From positions 1-35,666 of the forward strand of contig PMFP01000095.1 of assembly GCA_003155175.1 (NCBI GenBank): a stretch of DNA of 35,666 bases, given 5' to 3'. The notes under the pieces were generated by a model. It was not told the DNA's origin. It did no database searches and saw nothing but the letters and a program-made list of their open reading frames with translations. This document shows positions 8,243 to 17,610 of the stretch, in pieces. This stretch comes from Vulcanimicrobiota bacterium (GTDB lineage Bacteria; Vulcanimicrobiota; Vulcanimicrobiia; Vulcanimicrobiales; Vulcanimicrobiaceae). The position numbers and the translations under genes were made by a program. Numbering within the stretch: position 1 is the first letter of the stretch; each line of letters begins with the position of its first letter.

Positions 8243-9715
8243 ATGTCCGACGAAGCCTTCCATACCAAGGGCGATCCGGCCGTCAAGGAGATTCCTCCGA
8301 AAGCGCCCGATCTCTCGGCCTGGTATACCGCCGTCACGCTCAAAGCCGAGCTCGTTTCGTATTCGCCCGTGCGGGGCTGCGTCGTGCTTCGTCCCTACGG
8401 TTTCGGGATGTGGGAGAACCTTCAGCGCGAGCTCGACGCGCGCTTCAAAGACACCGGCCACGAAAACGCCTACTTTCCGCTGCTGATTCCCGAGCATCTG
8501 TTGATGCGCGAGGCCGAACACGTCGAGGGCTTCGCGCCCGAGGTTGCCTGGGTGACGCAGGGCGGCCAGGAGACGCTGACCGAGCGCTTGGCGATCCGGC
8601 CGACCTCCGAAGTGATCATCGGCGTCATGTATGCCGAATGGATCCAGTCGCACCGCGATCTGCCGGTACTCATCAACCAATGGGCGAACGTGTTGCGTTG
8701 GGAGAAAGCGACGCGTCCGTTTTTGCGCACGATGGAATTTCTTTGGCAAGAAGGCCACACCGCGCACGCGACCGCCGGAGAGGCGCGCGAAGAGACGCTC
8801 AAGATGCTCGAAGTCTACCGCGAGTTCGCCGAAAACGTCGCCGCCTTGCCGGTATACGCCGGCGCCAAGAGCGCGAGCGAACGTTTCCCCGGGGCGATCG
8901 AAACGTATTCGATCGAGGCGCTGATGCCCGACGGCAAAGCGCTGCAGAGCGCGACGTCGCACGATCTCGGGCAGAACTTCAGCAAGGCGTACGACATCAC
9001 GTTCACCGGCGCGGATCAGCAGATCCAGCACGTCCACACCACGTCGTGGGGCATGTCGTGGCGCATGCTCGGCGCCGTGATCATGGCGCACGGCGACGAC
9101 CGCGGGCTCCGGCTGCCGCCGAAGCTGGCGCCCATCGAAGCCGTCATCGTGCCGATCGTCAAGAGCGGTGACGACGCGCCGCTGCAGAAGGCGCGCGAGA
9201 TCGGAGCGGCGCTCAAGAAGGCCGGATATCGCGTCCGCGTTGACGACCGCGATCAGAAGCCGGGCTGGAAATTCGCCGAGTGGGAGATGCGCGGCGTTCC
9301 CCTTCGCATCGAGATCGGCGCAAAGGATCTGGAGAGCGGAAGCGTCGTCGTCGTCCGGCGCGACCTGGCGCGCGGCGAAGAAGGGCAGAAGACGACGGTG
9401 CCCGTCGGAAATCTTGCCGCCGAACTGCGGCCGCTCTTGTCGGCCGTGCACGACTCGCTCTACGCCCAGGCCAAAGCGTTTCTCGACGCTCACACGTTCC
9501 GCGTCTCGGATCGCGCGGAATTCTTTGCCAAGTGCGCCGATCGGTCGGGCATGATCGACATTCCGTGGTGCGCGCGCCCCGAGTGCGAAGCCTACGTCAA
9601 AGCCGAGACGAGTGCGACGACGCGCAACACGCGTCCGCTCGAACCGGGCGATGCCGCCTGCGTGGCGTGCGGCGAGCCCGCCAAGGTCAGGGCCTTCTTT
9701 GCACAGTCGTACTAG
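8243..9715 (+). CDS. proS: Prolyl-tRNA synthetase, archaeal/eukaryotic-like (short) type
   Basis: GCVVLRPYGFGMWENLQ...AIRPTSEVIIGVMYAEWIQSHRDLP...LRWEKATRPFLRTMEFLWQEGHTAHAT...SHDLGQNFSKAYDITF...HTTSWGMSWRMLGAVIMAHGDDRGLRLPP; C-terminal Cys-rich domain. Confidence 0.96.
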   Translation: MSDEAFHTKGDPAVKEIPPKAPDLSAWYTAVTLKAELVSYSPVRGCVVLRPYGFGMWENLQRELDARFKDTGHENAYFPLLIPEHLLMREAEHVEGFAPEVAWVTQGGQETLTERLAIRPTSEVIIGVMYAEWIQSHRDLPVLINQWANVLRWEKATRPFLRTMEFLWQEGHTAHATAGEAREETLKMLEVYREFAENVAALPVYAGAKSASERFPGAIETYSIEALMPDGKALQSATSHDLGQNFSKAYDITFTGADQQIQHVHTTSWGMSWRMLGAVIMAHGDDRGLRLPPKLAPIEAVIVPIVKSGDDAPLQKAREIGAALKKAGYRVRVDDRDQKPGWKFAEWEMRGVPLRIEIGAKDLESGSVVVVRRDLARGEEGQKTTVPVGNLAAELRPLLSAVHDSLYAQAKAFLDAHTFRVSDRAEFFAKCADRSGMIDIPWCARPECEAYVKAETSATTRNTRPLEPGDAACVACGEPAKVRAFFAQSY

Positions 9716-10265
9716 CCGTAGGGCGGCGCTGCTGCTCGCAGCGCTGGCGGCGGCCGCGGCGACACCGGCCGTTCGTGCCGCGGTGCCCACCGTCGCCGAT
9801 CTCGATGCCAACGCGCGCGCGGCCGGGAACCGTCGGCCGGCCGCCGTTCGCATCGGCGAGAGCGTCTTTGCGGTGAAATGGCCGGCGCAGGTGCTCCAGG
9901 TCGCGGCGGACGCGGTGGACGACCACGTGGTGCTCGGGCTTCGCATCTCGGGGGTGCACTTCCATCGCGATCTCACGCGCGATGAGTTTCTCGACGAGGT
10001 CGAGGCCCTGGCCAAGCGCGCGTTTGCTGCCGAGCCGTCGGCCGAGGAACTCGATATTTGGGCGGTCGTGCCGATCGACGCCGGCAAGGGGGCGATCGTG
10101 AGCGGAGACCTCGCCAAGCCGACCTCGCGCACGGTCTATTCGGCGACCGTACTCCGCGCGGACGCCTCGCCGGGATCGATTCGCGGCGTGCTGGACGGCA
10201 AGAATGCCTTCTGGGACGAGGATTGGGCCCGCGCTTCTTTCAAACAGAGCGGCAATGTACCGTAA
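9699..10265 (+). CDS. Secreted protein of unknown function (TTG start proposed)
   Basis: Signal-like LHSRTSRRAALLLAALAAAAATPAVRAA then conserved-looking domain; ORF open from 9612; overlaps the next start by about 11 nt. Confidence 0.6.
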   Translation: MHSRTSRRAALLLAALAAAAATPAVRAAVPTVADLDANARAAGNRRPAAVRIGESVFAVKWPAQVLQVAADAVDDHVVLGLRISGVHFHRDLTRDEFLDEVEALAKRAFAAEPSAEELDIWAVVPIDAGKGAIVSGDLAKPTSRTVYSATVLRADASPGSIRGVLDGKNAFWDEDWARASFKQSGNVP

Positions 10266-11511
10266 GACGATCCTTCCCAACGGGCTTCGTATCGTTACCG
10301 AGACGATGCCGGCGGTTCGCTCGGCCACGCTCGGCATCTGGGCCGATGTGGGCTCCGCGGCCGAGTCCGGCGAGCAGCGCGGCATCTCGCATCTCGTCGA
10401 GCACATGCTCTTCAAGGGAACCACGCGGCGCAGCGCCCGGCAGATCGCCGAAACGATGGACGGTGTGGGCGGCAACCTCAACGCATTCACCGACAAAGAG
10501 AGCACCTGCTACTACGCCAAGGTGATCGACCGGCACGTCCCGCTCGCGATGGACGTGCTCGCGGACATGTTCCTGCATTCGACGTTCGACCCCGGGGAGC
10601 TCGCGAAAGAGCAAAAGGTCGTGCTCGAAGAGATCAAGATGTACGACGACTCCCCCGACGAGTCCATCCACGACCATTTCATCCAAACGATGTGGAGCGG
10701 CGCGAACCTGGGCGCTCCCACCATCGGCTTTGCCGAAACCGTCTCGCGCGTCACGCCCGACGACCTGCGCGCGCACATGGCCGCCAGGTACGCGCCCAAC
10801 TCCGTCGTGATCGCGGCGGCCGGAAACGTCGAACACGACCGGTTCGTCGAGATCGTGGCCGAGAACTTTGCGGATTTCTCGGGAAGTTGCGAGATCCCGC
10901 AGCCCGAGCGCCCGTCTACGACGCCCGCCACGCTGGTCACCAAGAAAGACTCCGAGCAAGCGTATCTCGTGCTCGGGACGCGCGGACTTTCCGCGCGCGA
11001 CGAGCGACGCTACACGCTCTCCGTGCTCGACACGATTCTGGGCGGCGGGATGTCGAGCCGGCTGTTTCAGGAGATTCGCGAAAAGCGCGGCTTGGTCTAC
11101 ACGGTGTACTCGTTTCAGGCTGCCTATCGAGGGGCCGGGCTCTTCGGCGTCTACGCGGGGACGTCGCCCGAGAACGTGCAGCAGTGCGTCGACGTCATCG
11201 GGGAGCAGCTCGCGCTCGCTCGCGACCTGCCGGTTGACGAGAGCGAACTGAGTCTGGCCAAGGAGCACATCAAAGGGAGCCTCACGCTCTCGCTGGAGTC
11301 AAGCTCCGGCCGCATGATCCGGCTCGGGCGCAACGAGTTCGCGTTCGGCCGCGATATCGAGCCCGAGGAGATCGAAGCGCGCATCGACGCGGTAACGACC
11401 GCCGACGTTCACGCCCTCGCGCAGGAGTTGCTGTCGGAAACGAACCAGGGACTCTGTATTCTCGGACCGGTCGACGAAACCGACGTTGAATTCGCTCGAA
11501 GCGCAGCATAA
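10255..11511 (+). CDS. M16 (pitrilysin/insulinase) family zinc peptidase
   Basis: GISHLVEHMLFKGTTRRSARQIAETMDGVGGNLNAFTDKESTCYYAKV (HxxEH motif); C-terminal GGGMSSRLFQEIREKRGLVYTVYSF. Confidence 0.95.
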   Translation: MYRKTILPNGLRIVTETMPAVRSATLGIWADVGSAAESGEQRGISHLVEHMLFKGTTRRSARQIAETMDGVGGNLNAFTDKESTCYYAKVIDRHVPLAMDVLADMFLHSTFDPGELAKEQKVVLEEIKMYDDSPDESIHDHFIQTMWSGANLGAPTIGFAETVSRVTPDDLRAHMAARYAPNSVVIAAAGNVEHDRFVEIVAENFADFSGSCEIPQPERPSTTPATLVTKKDSEQAYLVLGTRGLSARDERRYTLSVLDTILGGGMSSRLFQEIREKRGLVYTVYSFQAAYRGAGLFGVYAGTSPENVQQCVDVIGEQLALARDLPVDESELSLAKEHIKGSLTLSLESSSGRMIRLGRNEFAFGRDIEPEEIEARIDAVTTADVHALAQELLSETNQGLCILGPVDETDVEFARSAA

Positions 11512-12415
11512 CCTCATACGCGTCACGACGATTCCGCTGTGGACGTGGCAACTCTACGTCGCTCTTGCCGTCAACGTCGTCGTTCAAGCCATTCAGATCG
11601 GCGCCTACGCCGCGCGCCTGGCCGGAGTGCGCACCGGGCGCATAGCCACGTCCATCTCGCTCTTCAACCTGTTCGTTACGGCCAGCCGGCTGGCCACGCT
11701 GGTCTACACGCTGATGCTCGGTCCCCTCTCCGATGCGGCCGGGAATGCCGTGAAGGCGCTCACGCCGCGTGGGCCGCATCCGGTCATCGACCCGGTACGC
11801 CTCTCGCTCATCGAGCAGATCCAGCAGACCTTCGAATGGCAGTTGCGGTTGATCATCCTCGCGGGCCTGGTGGGGACGATCGTGGGCAGCCTGCTGCTGC
11901 CGATGTTCACGTACATGTACGAGCGTGGCGTCCGGTCGTTCGAGCGAACGAAATCGCTGCCGCATTCGCTGGCCCGGCTCTTTTCGCCCCGCGTGATCGG
12001 CGACGTGCTCTCGCACGTCCGCATCCCGAACTTCAGCGAGATCTTCTCGTTTTCGACGCGAGGCATTCCGCGTCGCTTACTGATCTTTAACGTCGTCGTG
12101 ACCGGTATCTACGCCATCGGCGTCGTCGCGGCGTACTACGCCAGCGTGCTCGACGTGAACGTCGCGCGAACCGCCATCGGCATATCGGGCATCATCAACG
12201 GGATCGGAACCGTCGCGTTTACGTTCTTCGTGGACCCGACCTCGTCGATCATCGTGGACGAAGCGGTGAAGGGGGAACGGCCGCACGAGGAAGTCAAGGC
12301 GATGGTGTTCTATCTTGCGCTGACGGCGATCGTCGGTTGGGCGCTCTCCCAGCTCTTGCTGTGGCCGGCGGCCGAGATCATCAAGTCCGTCGCACATTTG
12401 GTCAATCGCGGGTGA
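11486..12415 (+). CDS. amj: Amj-family lipid II flippase (alternate to MurJ)
   Basis: Polytopic; IQIGAYAARLAGVRTGRIATSISLFNLFVTASRLATLVYTLMLGPLSDAA and C-terminal FVDPTSSIIVDEAV are Amj-like. Confidence 0.8.
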   Translation: MNSLEAQHNLIRVTTIPLWTWQLYVALAVNVVVQAIQIGAYAARLAGVRTGRIATSISLFNLFVTASRLATLVYTLMLGPLSDAAGNAVKALTPRGPHPVIDPVRLSLIEQIQQTFEWQLRLIILAGLVGTIVGSLLLPMFTYMYERGVRSFERTKSLPHSLARLFSPRVIGDVLSHVRIPNFSEIFSFSTRGIPRRLLIFNVVVTGIYAIGVVAAYYASVLDVNVARTAIGISGIINGIGTVAFTFFVDPTSSIIVDEAVKGERPHEEVKAMVFYLALTAIVGWALSQLLLWPAAEIIKSVAHLVNRG

Positions 12416-13080
12416 TGGGAATGCGGCTGCGCCGTTTCGGGGCTCTCTTGGTGGTGAGCGCGGTCCTTTTGAGCGGGTGCTCGGGGAGCGTGGAGCACTG
12501 GATCCTCAACACGCGCGTTCGCCAGGGCGACGTCGCGCTCGAGAACGGAAACGCGCGCGACGCCGAACTGTCGTATCGTCTGGCGCTGCGCGTCGCGCCG
12601 GACGACGAGCGCGCCCGCGCCGGATACGTTGAAGCCGCGGGAGAGCTCGCCCAGGAGCTCTACGCCAAGGGCGAGTTCGACGACGCGCTCGCGATCGTCA
12701 ACGAAGCGCTGCAGTACGATCCGCAGAGCGTGCGTCTCCAGGCGATCAAGTCGCAGGTGGACGAAGCCAAACTCAAGCGCGAAATCGTGATCTCCAACTA
12801 TCCGACGTACCACGAGGCTGGAACGCAGATCGAGAAGGCCTACGAGCAACTGGCCGACTCGGACAAGGCGATCCTCAAGAACCTGCACCGCTTCGGCAAC
12901 ACCTACGACGCCAACGCGCTGACCGCGGCGATCAAGCAGAGTTACGAATTGCAGCTCGAAGTCACGAAGAACACCAACCGCCTCATCGACTACCGCCAAC
13001 TCGTCGAGTCGGGCGTTCCCGCTACGGCGTCGGGATCGGCTGGGGCCGCGGCGGCGACGTCGCTGCTTCCGCTTCCGTAA
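12415..13080 (+). CDS. TPR-containing lipoprotein
   Basis: Lipobox LLSGC after signal; NGNARDAELSYRLALRVAPDDERARAGYVEAAGELAQELYAKGEFDDALAIVNEALQYDP is TPR-like. ATG overlaps the amj TGA. Confidence 0.75.
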   Translation: MGMRLRRFGALLVVSAVLLSGCSGSVEHWILNTRVRQGDVALENGNARDAELSYRLALRVAPDDERARAGYVEAAGELAQELYAKGEFDDALAIVNEALQYDPQSVRLQAIKSQVDEAKLKREIVISNYPTYHEAGTQIEKAYEQLADSDKAILKNLHRFGNTYDANALTAAIKQSYELQLEVTKNTNRLIDYRQLVESGVPATASGSAGAAAATSLLPLP

Positions 13081-14683
13081 GGCAGAGGCCGTGCGCCTCG
13101 AGAAACGCGCGGCCGCGGCCGGCGAGCGCGGCGGTCCGATACTCGCGCCAGAACGCCTCGGCGCCGGGTTTGACGAGCGCCGGATCCGTGTGGTACACGG
13201 GCCAGGAGCCGCGCGAATCGATCAGCGGAAAACGCTGCATCCACGCGCATAGGTCGTCGTTACGGCGGAAACGGCGGTCCTCGATCGAAATGAAGTACCG
13301 CGCGCCCTTCTTGATCGCGCTCTCCTGGTCGAACGGCGTCCAGAGCGACGGGTCTTCTTCCCATCCGTAGCGGTTGATGTAGTAGAGGACGTCGGGGCCG
13401 TAGTGCGCGACGACGACGAGCGCGTTCTTATCCAATATTCGGTCGAGCGCGATCGCCTGGCGGTAGACCGACTTGTTGTAGCGATAGTAGGGCGCAATAG
13501 CCGCACGGCTCTGCGCGACCCCGAGGACCAGAACCGCAACGGCCCCCGCTCCGGCTGCCCAGCGCGCCGCCGGCGACATTCGCGCTGCGGAGAGCGCGTC
13601 GGCGGCATAGGCGATCGCGGCACCGCCGAGCAGCGCGAGCGGCGGTAAGAGCAGCAGCATGTAGTAGTCCACGCGCTCTACCGTCACGACGGCGTAGGTA
13701 TAGGCGAGGCCCCCCAGGAGCCACGCGGCGATCAGCGTCGGCGTGCGAACCGGCACCGCCCGTAAGCATGCCGCCGCTCCGCCGATCGCCAGCAGAAGCC
13801 ATATCGTCCCGACGATCGTCTCGCGGAACATCGCCAGCACCGTGGCGAACTGCTGCCACTTGAGCGCGAAGCCGGAGCCGCTCGTCAACGCGTCCTCGAG
13901 CGCAGGCACGACGTGCCGCTGCGTGATGCCGCTGGCCCAGTGCCACTCGGCGTGCTGGGCCACGCGCCCGTCGTAGAGCCACAAGATGAGGAGCGGAATT
14001 ACCAGCAGGACGGCCAGCGCCGAGACCCGCAGGCTTCGTCCGGCGCGGACGCGCTCCCACATCAGCGCGAGCAGCGGAACCACGCCGACGACGGCGACCG
14101 GTTTGGCGAGATAGGCGAAGGTGAGCAGGGCCGTGACGCGCGCGAGCGCGCGCGGCGCCATCGTTTCGTCCTCCGTCAAGAAGCGCGCGCTCGCATAGAG
14201 AGCGGCCGTCAAGAAGAACACCATGGTCGCGTCGGGAGTAAACGTTCTCCCGTAATAGATGCTTCCGGGCATGACGGCGTAGACGAAGGCCGCGCCCAGG
14301 CCGGCGATCCACGTGCCGAACAGCCATCGTCCGAAGAGTCCCAGCACGGCGACGGTGCCGAGCGAAAACGCGAGCGTGATCAGGCGGCCGAAGATCTCGT
14401 GCACGCCGAGCGTTTTGTAGAGCGTAGCGGCCAGGAACGGAACGATCTGCAGCTCGAGCTCGACGTAATTGGGCGGGGGACCGTCGTAGTTGGTCTGCGG
14501 CGCAACGATATTGTACTGCAGGCGCGCGAAGTTCCGGGCGATGCTGGCGGTGTCGCCCTGGCGCCACGCCGGGTGGTCGAGGATCGGATCGTGGATTCCG
14601 TGCAGGCGCAAGGCGAGCGCCAGCAAGAGTATCCCCGCTAGCCCGAACGAGAACCACGAGGATCGAACGCCCGCGACGCTCAG
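13022..14683 (-). CDS. GT39/PMT-like polytopic glycosyltransferase (exact start uncertain)
   Basis: LRLHGIHDPILDHPAWRQGDTASIARNF...PGSIYYGRTFTPDATMVFFLTAALYASARFL...; multi-TM architecture; ORF open to 14890. Confidence 0.8.
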   Translation of the reverse strand: MSVAGVRSSWFSFGLAGILLLALALRLHGIHDPILDHPAWRQGDTASIARNFARLQYNIVAPQTNYDGPPPNYVELELQIVPFLAATLYKTLGVHEIFGRLITLAFSLGTVAVLGLFGRWLFGTWIAGLGAAFVYAVMPGSIYYGRTFTPDATMVFFLTAALYASARFLTEDETMAPRALARVTALLTFAYLAKPVAVVGVVPLLALMWERVRAGRSLRVSALAVLLVIPLLILWLYDGRVAQHAEWHWASGITQRHVVPALEDALTSGSGFALKWQQFATVLAMFRETIVGTIWLLLAIGGAAACLRAVPVRTPTLIAAWLLGGLAYTYAVVTVERVDYYMLLLLPPLALLGGAAIAYAADALSAARMSPAARWAAGAGAVAVLVLGVAQSRAAIAPYYRYNKSVYRQAIALDRILDKNALVVVAHYGPDVLYYINRYGWEEDPSLWTPFDQESAIKKGARYFISIEDRRFRRNDDLCAWMQRFPLIDSRGSWPVYHTDPALVKPGAEAFWREYRTAALAGRGRAFLEAHGLCLTEAEAATSPPRPQPIPTP

Positions 14684-15093
14684 TTGAGGTGCTTGAACGT
14701 CCAATATTTGTTGAGGAAGAAGTTGACGAAGATGCCCGACACGGTCGCGACGAACCACGTCTTGTGGCCGTGCCCGAGGTACGGCGCGAGCAGCGCAGAT
14801 ACGACCAGCCCGACGGCGAGCGCGATCATCGAGACCGAGAGGAACTGCGCGCCCTCTTTGACGGCGTGGCCGGTCGAGCGGAACGTCCATACCCGGTTGA
14901 AGTAATAGTTCGAGACGCCGCCGGCAAGGAACGCGAACGAGTAGATCAGGTAGTAGGGCACGGCTTGGTCGTGGTTCGGCACGGCGCGCTGCAAGAGCGT
15001 AAAGACGATCAGGTTGACGACGAACCCGGTCGCGCCGACGATGCCGAACTTGAGGAACTGCCGGACGCCGCGGCTTTGCGTGAGACTATGCAA
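14680..15093 (-). CDS. GtrA family membrane protein
   Basis: RQFLKFGIVGATGFVVNLIVFTLLQ...AGGVSNYYFNRVWTFRS...FVNFFLNKYWTFKHLN. Confidence 0.93.
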   Translation of the reverse strand: MHSLTQSRGVRQFLKFGIVGATGFVVNLIVFTLLQRAVPNHDQAVPYYLIYSFAFLAGGVSNYYFNRVWTFRSTGHAVKEGAQFLSVSMIALAVGLVVSALLAPYLGHGHKTWFVATVSGIFVNFFLNKYWTFKHLN

Positions 15094-16606
15094 CCCAGTA
15101 CCAATCCGCGAAGAGCACGGTGAAGAGTCCGAGCAGCGGCAGCGAGAACGCCAAGATCAGGTTGTTGACCCACGGGCGGTCTCCCCAGCGCGCGAGGATC
15201 ATAAACATCGGGAACAGCACGAGCGCGAAGCGCGGCATGCTCATCAGACTCGAGGTGCTCATCGGCACCAGGATCGAGAGCGCCATATAGACGACGTACG
15301 GCGGCCGCAACGCCTTCCAGCCGCCGATCAGGACGCCGATCATCAGCCCGGTAAAGGCCAATTCGAGGGACTGATCGGCGATCGTCTGTCCGGACGTCGC
15401 GATCGCGATCTTGTGGAACGAATTGAACACGCTCACCCACGGCGGCGCGAAGTGGCGGTTCCAGTGGCTTTGCACGTGCGTAAAGTACAACGGATCGGCG
15501 CGCAGAACCCAGAGATACGCCATATAGATGAAAAGGCCGGCCGGAATCAGCGCACACGCAGCCAGGTCGACCAGCCCGTCTCGCACGCGCTTACCGTAGA
15601 CGCCGTACCACTCCATCAGGAACGGGACGACCAGAAGGACGCCCTCGACGCGCGTCATGGCTGCGAAGAGTCCGATCGCCGCGCTCAGCCACCAGCGATG
15701 CGCGCGCAGATAGTAGAACGACGCAACCGTCAGCATGAAGAACAGCGACTCGGTGTAGACGGCCGAGAAGAAGATGGCCGACGGGAAGATGGAAGCGTAA
15801 AAGATCGCGCGCCGCGCGGTCGGCCGGTCGAATTCGTGTTCGACGAGCTTGTAGAGAAAGAGCAGGCCGAAAAAGAACGAGGCGTTCGATATCAGCAACC
15901 CCGCGATCAAGTGGTTCCCGGTAAGCGCGCCGAGCATTCGGATGAGCGCCGGATAGAGCGGAAAGAACGCCATGTCCGTGCCGTGATAGCCGTTCGTCGC
16001 AATCTCGAGGTAATGCACGGCGTCCCAGCGCCCCCAGACCGCGAGCAACACGTGCGATGACTCTTGCACGTGCGTGCCGGGGCGCTGGCCGATGATCACG
16101 GCGGCCAGCTCGGCGATGACGATGATGGCGGCGCGCGTGGCCACGAAGTCGAGCAGAACTTCCCGCACGGTCTGGTTGAGCCGCGCCGCGATGAGAATCT
16201 TCGCAACCGCCCACAAGCCGAGAGCGAGTCCGAGGAGCTGTGCGCCGTGCGCGTACTGCGGAGGCAGAACCAGCGTGCCCCACAGCAAGACGAACGGCAG
16301 ATACGTCACGGCGTCGTACTGCAGCGAGCGGGCCAGCGTCGTGCCGGACCGCCGGGCAAAATAGCGCGAGTAGGAGCTCCACGCGAACGCAACGCCGGCC
16401 AGCCCGATCAGGAGGCAGAACGCGAGATCCAGCTGCCCGAATACCGGATCGCGCCGCGGCATCGCGACGGCGTACCATACAAAGAAGCCGAGCGACAGGC
16501 CCGACAAGATCACGGCAAAAGCCGTTATCGCCCCGGCATTTGCGAGATCAGCCAGGAAGGGAACTTGCGAACGCTGCGGTCTGGGCGCGTGGACGTTGGC
16601 CGACAC
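15086..16606 (-). CDS. PIG-V-like mannosyltransferase family membrane protein
   Basis: WGRWDAVHYLEIATNGYHGTDMAFFPLYPALIRMLG...SNASFFFGLLFLYKLVEHEFDRPTARRAIFYASIFPSAIFFSAVYTESLFFMLTVASFYYLRAHRWWLSAAIGLFAAMTRVEG; GTG start at 16606 proposed (ORF open to 16921). Confidence 0.88.
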   Translation of the reverse strand: MSANVHAPRPQRSQVPFLADLANAGAITAFAVILSGLSLGFFVWYAVAMPRRDPVFGQLDLAFCLLIGLAGVAFAWSSYSRYFARRSGTTLARSLQYDAVTYLPFVLLWGTLVLPPQYAHGAQLLGLALGLWAVAKILIAARLNQTVREVLLDFVATRAAIIVIAELAAVIIGQRPGTHVQESSHVLLAVWGRWDAVHYLEIATNGYHGTDMAFFPLYPALIRMLGALTGNHLIAGLLISNASFFFGLLFLYKLVEHEFDRPTARRAIFYASIFPSAIFFSAVYTESLFFMLTVASFYYLRAHRWWLSAAIGLFAAMTRVEGVLLVVPFLMEWYGVYGKRVRDGLVDLAACALIPAGLFIYMAYLWVLRADPLYFTHVQSHWNRHFAPPWVSVFNSFHKIAIATSGQTIADQSLELAFTGLMIGVLIGGWKALRPPYVVYMALSILVPMSTSSLMSMPRFALVLFPMFMILARWGDRPWVNNLILAFSLPLLGLFTVLFADWYWVA

Positions 16607-16658
16607 GGGGCCATTTCTTAAAGGAAATGCGTCGCTTCCCTTTGTAGCCAAGGACGCG

Positions 16659-17606
16659 ATGGTCAACTCGCTCGATTTCGTAAACGTGACGGAGAAGGCT
16701 GCCCTTGCAGCCTCGCGCTTCATGGGCCGGGGCGAACGCGACGCCGCCGACGGCGCCGCCGTGGAAGCCATGCGCGCCGAGCTCGGCGAGATGGAGATCT
16801 CCGGGCGCATCGTCATCGGAGAAGGCGAGCGCGACGAAGCGCCGATGCTGTTCATCGGCGAAGAGGTCGGGAAAGGCGGGGTATCCGTGGACATCGCGGT
16901 GGACCCGGTCGAGGGAACCAACCTCGTCGCAAACGGTTTGCCGAATTCGATCGCGGTGATGGCGATCGCCGAGCGAGGCGGTTTGTTGCATGCGCCCGAC
17001 TCGTATATGAAGAAGCTCGCGGTCGGCCCGAAAGCCGCAGCGTTCGTTCACATCGATGCGAGCGTCGCCGACAACCTCACCGCCGTCGCCAACGCGCTCG
17101 AGAAGCCGGTCAACGACGTCTGCGTCGTCATCTTGGACCGGCCCCGCCACGCCGATCTGATCCGCGAAGTTCGTGAAGCCGGAGCGCGCATCAAGCTCAT
17201 CTCCGACGGCGACGTGGACGCCTGCATCGCGACGTCCATCGACTCGACCGGAATTCACGTCGCGATGGGGACGGGAGGCGCACCCGAAGGCGTGCTTGCC
17301 GCAGCCGCGATCAAGTGTCTGGGCGGAAATTTCATGGGACGTCTGGAGCCGCGTTCGCCGGAAGAGGCCGAGCGCGCGAAGGCCATGGGATTCGGCGATC
17401 TCTCTCGCGTGCTCGAGATGGACGATCTGTGCAAGAGCGACAGCGTCATGTTCTGCGCGACCGGCATTACCGACGGCGACTTGATGCGCGGCGTTCGCTT
17501 CTTTGGAAACCACGCACGCACGCACTCGATTCTCGTGCACGGCAACGGGACCGTCCGGTTTATCGACTCCACCCACCGTCTGGGCGCCCGGCCGCGTCGT
17601 CGCTAA
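16659..17606 (+). CDS. glpX: Class II fructose-1,6-bisphosphatase (GlpX)
   Basis: DGAAVEAMRAELGEMEISGRIVIGEGERDEAPMLFIGEEVGKGG...DIAVDPVEGTNLVANG...GTGGAPEGVLAAAAIKCLGGNFMGRL. Confidence 0.96.
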   Translation: MVNSLDFVNVTEKAALAASRFMGRGERDAADGAAVEAMRAELGEMEISGRIVIGEGERDEAPMLFIGEEVGKGGVSVDIAVDPVEGTNLVANGLPNSIAVMAIAERGGLLHAPDSYMKKLAVGPKAAAFVHIDASVADNLTAVANALEKPVNDVCVVILDRPRHADLIREVREAGARIKLISDGDVDACIATSIDSTGIHVAMGTGGAPEGVLAAAAIKCLGGNFMGRLEPRSPEEAERAKAMGFGDLSRVLEMDDLCKSDSVMFCATGITDGDLMRGVRFFGNHARTHSILVHGNGTVRFIDSTHRLGARPRRR

Positions 17607-17610
17607 AGTA

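Noticed and set aside
8189-10132. 647-aa minus-strand ORF opposite proS
   Set aside because: Arg/Ala/His-rich shadow ORF lying fully antisense to a clear prolyl-tRNA synthetase and the next gene; no recognisable domain.
15014-16060. 348-aa plus-strand ORF rich in charged residues
   Set aside because: Antisense to the PIG-V-like gene; charged, repeat-like composition results from reading hydrophobic codons on the opposite strand.
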